Source: an uncultured Bacteroidales bacterium (GTDB lineage Bacteria; Bacteroidota; Bacteroidia; Bacteroidales; Bacteroidaceae). From it: a DNA stretch of 64,000 nt. The notes beneath the pieces were generated by a model. The model was not told where the DNA came from, made no database searches, and was given only the letters and a program-made list of their open reading frames with translations. Below, piece after piece: positions 61,154 to 64,000 of this stretch. The stretch's first letter is position 1. Every line of letters starts with the position of its first letter. Where the stretch lies: the NCBI GenBank assembly GCA_902801485.1, contig CADCIP010000007.1, positions 1 to 64,000 of the forward strand. Direction: 5' to 3'. Position numbers and translations under genes: made by a program.

Positions 61154-61243
61154 ATGCCAAACGGAAAGAAGCATAAGAGACACAAAATGTCTACTCACAA
61201 GCGTAAGAAGAGACTGAGAAAGAATAGACATAAGAGCAAGTAA
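61154..61243 (+). CDS. Small basic AURKAIP1/COX24 (mS38-like) domain protein, probable ribosomal protein
   Basis: The 29-residue product starts MPNGKKHKRHKMSTHKRKKR and ends in an Arg/Lys/His-rich helix (RKNRHKSK). More than half of the residues are basic. This matches the short Bacteroidota proteins annotated as AURKAIP1/COX24 domain proteins, related to the small-subunit mitochondrial ribosomal protein mS38. It probably binds rRNA in the 30S subunit. It has its own promoter and terminator just upstream of rng, an rRNA-processing nuclease gene. Confidence 0.85.
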   Translation: MPNGKKHKRHKMSTHKRKKRLRKNRHKSK

Positions 61244-61263
61244 AAGTACTTCTCAGAAGACAT

Positions 61264-61303
61264 GGCTCGGTGACAGACTTCAACATGTCACCGAGTCTTT
61301 TTT
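61264..61303 (+). terminator. Terminator after the small basic protein gene
   Basis: CTCGGTGACA (61266-61275) pairs perfectly with TGTCACCGAG (61286-61295), followed by TCTTTTTT. It lies directly before the rng start, so rng expression needs readthrough or another promoter. Confidence 0.85.
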
Positions 61304-61338
61304 AAGATTTGGATTTAACAAAACAAGAAGGAACAAGA

Positions 61339-62913
61339 ATGACAAGCGAACTTTTCATAGACGTCCAGCCAAAGAAAATTGCCATTGCTCTTACCGAAGA
61401 CAAGAAACTTGTCGAATATCAGGAAGAAGAGCAATCTGCCTCTTTCTCGGTAGGCAATATCTATTTGGCTAAAGTCCGCAAATTAATGCCTGGTCTGAAC
61501 GCCTGTTTTGTTAACGTAGGACATGAACGTGATGCTTTTTTGCATTATCTGGATCTGGGTTCACAATTCAACTCGTATGCCAAATACCTTAAACAGGTTC
61601 TGAACGACAAGAAGAACCTCTACCCATTCGAGAAAGCAACATTCCAAAATGAGCTGGAGAAAAACGGTAGCGTACAGAATGTACTGCAGCAAGGGCAGGA
61701 GGTACTTGTCCAGATTGTTAAGGAACCTATCAGCACTAAAGGTCCCCGACTGACCTGTGAAATATCCTTCCCGGGACGATATCTGGTTCTTATACCTTTT
61801 GACGACAAAGTCTCGATATCCACCAAAATAAAGAGTGCGGAAGAACGGTCAAGACTTAAACAGATAATACAAAGCATTAAGCCACACAATTGTGGTGTAA
61901 TAGTCCGGACTGTAGCAGAAGGAAAACGCGTTGCCGAAATTGATACAGAATTAAAGGTGCTTACTAAACGTTGGGAGGAATGTCTGAGATTAGCTCAGAA
62001 AGCAAAAACCCAACCCACACTTGTTTACGAAGAGACAAGCCGTACCGTGGGCATGTTGAGAGACCTCTTTAACCCAAGCTATGAAAACATCTATGTTAAT
62101 AAGGAGGATGTTTTCAACGAGGTTAAGGATTATGTGTCTCTGATTGCCCCAGACAGACTGAGCGTTGTTAAGCTATACAAGGGGAATCTTCCAATCTTTG
62201 ACAACTTTGACATTACAAGGCAGATTAAGTCGGGATTTGGACGCACCGTATCGTACAAACATGGAGCCTACCTGATAATCGAACATACAGAGGCTTTGCA
62301 TGTGGTTGATGTAAACAGCGGCAACCGAGCAAAAAGCAGTAACGGGCAGGAAGCCAATGCGCTGGAAGTAAACTTAGGTGCAGCAGATGAATTGGCCCGA
62401 CAGTTAAGACTGAGAGATATGGGCGGCATTATAGTAGTTGACTTCATAGACATGAAATTAGCAGAAGACCGCCAGAAGCTATACGAGCACATGTGCGAAA
62501 ACATGAAACGCGACCGTGCCCGCCACAATATTCTGCCCCTCTCTAAATTCGGCCTGATGCAGATTACCCGCCAGCGTGTAAGACCCGTTATGGATGTGCA
62601 GGTCGAGGAATCCTGCCCCACCTGTCACGGAACGGGAAAAATAAAGAGCAGCTTCCTTTTTGAAAGCGTACTGGAAGGTAAAATTAAGCTACTTAACAAG
62701 AAACTGGGCATAAAGCATTTTAATCTCTATGTTCATCCCTACGTATATGCATTCCTTTGCCGGGGAATTTTCTCACTCAAACGTAAATGGCAATGGAAAT
62801 ACGGCCTTGGTGTAAAGGTAATACCAAGCCAGAAATTGGCGTTCCTGGAATATCAGTTCATGGATGCAGACGGACAGGAAATAGACATGAAGGAAGAGGT
62901 GGAAATACGTTAA
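61339..62913 (+). CDS. rng: Ribonuclease G
   Basis: The 524-residue endoribonuclease of the RNase E/G family starts at ATG 61339; an earlier in-frame TTG lies inside the terminator region. It begins MTSELFIDVQPKKIAIALTE and has an S1 RNA-binding domain (VGNIYLAKVRKLMPGLNACFVNVG). The 5'-sensor/RNase H-like parts follow, then the DNase-like catalytic core with metal-binding aspartates in HVVDVNSGN and GGIIVVDFIDM, and the zinc-link CPTCHGTG. It matures 16S rRNA ends and decays mRNA. The C-terminal scaffold of RNase E is absent. Confidence 0.95.
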   Translation: MTSELFIDVQPKKIAIALTEDKKLVEYQEEEQSASFSVGNIYLAKVRKLMPGLNACFVNVGHERDAFLHYLDLGSQFNSYAKYLKQVLNDKKNLYPFEKATFQNELEKNGSVQNVLQQGQEVLVQIVKEPISTKGPRLTCEISFPGRYLVLIPFDDKVSISTKIKSAEERSRLKQIIQSIKPHNCGVIVRTVAEGKRVAEIDTELKVLTKRWEECLRLAQKAKTQPTLVYEETSRTVGMLRDLFNPSYENIYVNKEDVFNEVKDYVSLIAPDRLSVVKLYKGNLPIFDNFDITRQIKSGFGRTVSYKHGAYLIIEHTEALHVVDVNSGNRAKSSNGQEANALEVNLGAADELARQLRLRDMGGIIVVDFIDMKLAEDRQKLYEHMCENMKRDRARHNILPLSKFGLMQITRQRVRPVMDVQVEESCPTCHGTGKIKSSFLFESVLEGKIKLLNKKLGIKHFNLYVHPYVYAFLCRGIFSLKRKWQWKYGLGVKVIPSQKLAFLEYQFMDADGQEIDMKEEVEIR

Positions 62914-62930
62914 ACACCACCAACCACACT

Positions 62931-62976
62931 AAATAAAGAAGGCTGTATGTTTAATGTCATACAGCCTTCTTTATTT
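62931..62976. terminator. Bidirectional terminator between rng and aspS
   Basis: A 19-base perfect inverted repeat (AAATAAAGAAGGCTGTATG with its complement) around an eight-base loop, with A- and T-rich ends for both strands. Confidence 0.9.
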
Positions 62977-62989
62977 ATAATCTTACCGA

Positions 62990-64000
62990 TTATTCCTCTG
63001 GAACAATCTGCAGGCTCAGTTCATCTAACTGTGCTTGTTCCAAGAAGCCGGGAGCATCCAACATCACATCACGACCGCTATTGTTCTTAGGGAACGCTAT
63101 ACAGTCACGAATACTGTCAAGTCCGGCAAAAAGACTTACGAAACGATCCAATCCATAAGCCAGACCTCCGTGTGGTGGTGCACCATACTTAAAGGCATTC
63201 ATCAGGAAGCCGAACTTCTGCTGTGCCTGCTCAGGTGTAAAGCCAAGGATTTCAAATATCTTCTGCTGCGTCTTGGCATCATGGATTCGAATACTGCCAC
63301 CACCGACTTCAACTCCATTGATTACCATGTCGTAGGCATTGGCGCGTACACTGGCAGGATCGGTATCAAGCAGAGGAATATCCTCAGGCTTGGGCGAAGT
63401 GAAAGGATGGTGCATTGCCATCAAGCGCTGCTCCTCATCGCTCCACTCGTACATAGGAAAGTCTATCACCCAAAGGCAAGAGTATTTGTTCTTGTCGCGA
63501 AGGCCCATACGTGAACCCATCTCTAAACGAAGTTCACAAAGTTGCTTACGAACCTTCATGGCATCATCGCCACAGAGGATAAGAATCAGGTCGCCAGGCT
63601 TGGCATTCATCTTCTGCTTCAGCACTTCTAAGGTTTCCGGAGTATAGAACTTATCAACAGAACTCTTTACATTACCGTCTTCTTCTACACGAGCATATAC
63701 AAGTCCTTTGGCACCAATCTGAGGACGCTTGACAAAATCCGTAAGCTGGTCTATTTGCTTACGCGTATAAACAGCCTGACCCTCGGCACAGATAGCACCG
63801 ATATAATTAGCATCGTCAAAAACACCGAAGCCTGCGGGGAAGATGCTCTCTACTAACTCACGGGATGCATTATCCGGCTGGTTGTTCTTCAGTTCGACGA
63901 ACTTCATGTCGAAACGGGTATCGGGCTTGTCACTGCCATAGAACTTCATGGCATCGGCCCAAGTCATACGAGGCAATGCAGGGATATCAATACCCTTAAT
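62990..64000 (-). CDS. aspS: Aspartyl-tRNA synthetase, C-terminal part (runs off the right edge)
   Basis: The frame stays open to the last base of the window (upstream codons read [18 protein letters not shown]). Visible are the GAD-domain region ([37 protein letters not shown]), the class II block GGSIRIHD, and motif 3 in [17 protein letters not shown]. It charges tRNA-Asp in the cytoplasm. The N-terminal anticodon-binding domain and motif 1 are outside the window. Confidence 0.97.
   Translation of the reverse strand: MKGIDIPALPRMTWADAMKFYGSDKPDTRFDMKFVELKNNQPDNASRELVESIFPAGFGVFDDANYIGAICAEGQAVYTRKQIDQLTDFVKRPQIGAKGLVYARVEEDGNVKSSVDKFYTPETLEVLKQKMNAKPGDLILILCGDDAMKVRKQLCELRLEMGSRMGLRDKNKYSCLWVIDFPMYEWSDEEQRLMAMHHPFTSPKPEDIPLLDTDPASVRANAYDMVINGVEVGGGSIRIHDAKTQQKIFEILGFTPEQAQQKFGFLMNAFKYGAPPHGGLAYGLDRFVSLFAGLDSIRDCIAFPKNNSGRDVMLDAPGFLEQAQLDELSLQIVPEE

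Noticed and set aside
60973-61185. 71-residue N-terminal extension of mutY
   Set aside because: It overlaps the mutY promoter and the divergent promoter of the small basic protein gene; ATG 60972 gives the normal MutY length.

Overview
The window reads as chromosomal DNA of a Bacteroidales bacterium, most likely Prevotella in the broad sense. Many genes have the Bacteroidota promoter (TAnnTTTG at -7 with TTG about 20 bases upstream) and very short leaders without a clear Shine-Dalgarno site. Other pointers are BspA-like leucine-rich proteins, a type IX secretion sorting domain, C10 proteases, GH92/GH76/GH43 enzymes and lipoproteins. The genus is inference; no rRNA is present.

Layout. 0.4-11.3 kb is an accessory secreted-protease island: a membrane TPR regulator, a DUF3244-like protein, a Spi/C10 cysteine protease, a lipoprotein, a frameshifted T9SS-sorted protein, then a tandem duplication of a [serine protease + leucine-rich protein] pair in which one protease copy has lost its catalytic domain. 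11.6-24.6 kb is mostly core: gapA (with a tiny lipoprotein gene in its leader), mscL, GH76, an M6 metalloprotease, tRNA-Ala, an OPT transporter, rpsP, prs, glnS and a TPR protein. 24.7-31.2 kb, on the minus strand, holds a sugar nucleotidyltransferase, GH13, fabD, GH92 and an HU-like protein.

31.4-37.3 kb is a compact minus-strand operon (SLC13 permease, cysC, cysD, cysN, sulfotransferase). It would import sulfate, activate it to PAPS and transfer it to an acceptor; no sulfite-forming reductase is present. The gene set resembles the steroid sulfotransferase cluster of Bacteroides thetaiotaomicron. carB follows upstream, with a hairpin plus U-run between its promoter and its start codon that looks like an attenuator.

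40.9-46 kb carries a glutaminase-family (DUF4965) secreted protein, an aldo/keto reductase and a GH43 enzyme. 46.3-58.6 kb is dominated by three very large secreted proteins (1707, 788 and 1490 residues) of unknown function plus a 48-codon peptide gene. 58.7-64 kb returns to a CE12-like esterase and core genes: mutY, a 29-residue ribosomal-type basic protein, rng and the 3' part of aspS.

A recurring theme is short dispersed repeats. They fill many intergenic gaps and also occur as apparent in-frame insertions inside glnS, cysN and both leucine-rich-protein genes. All calls come from reading the sequence and remembered family features; no database search was run.
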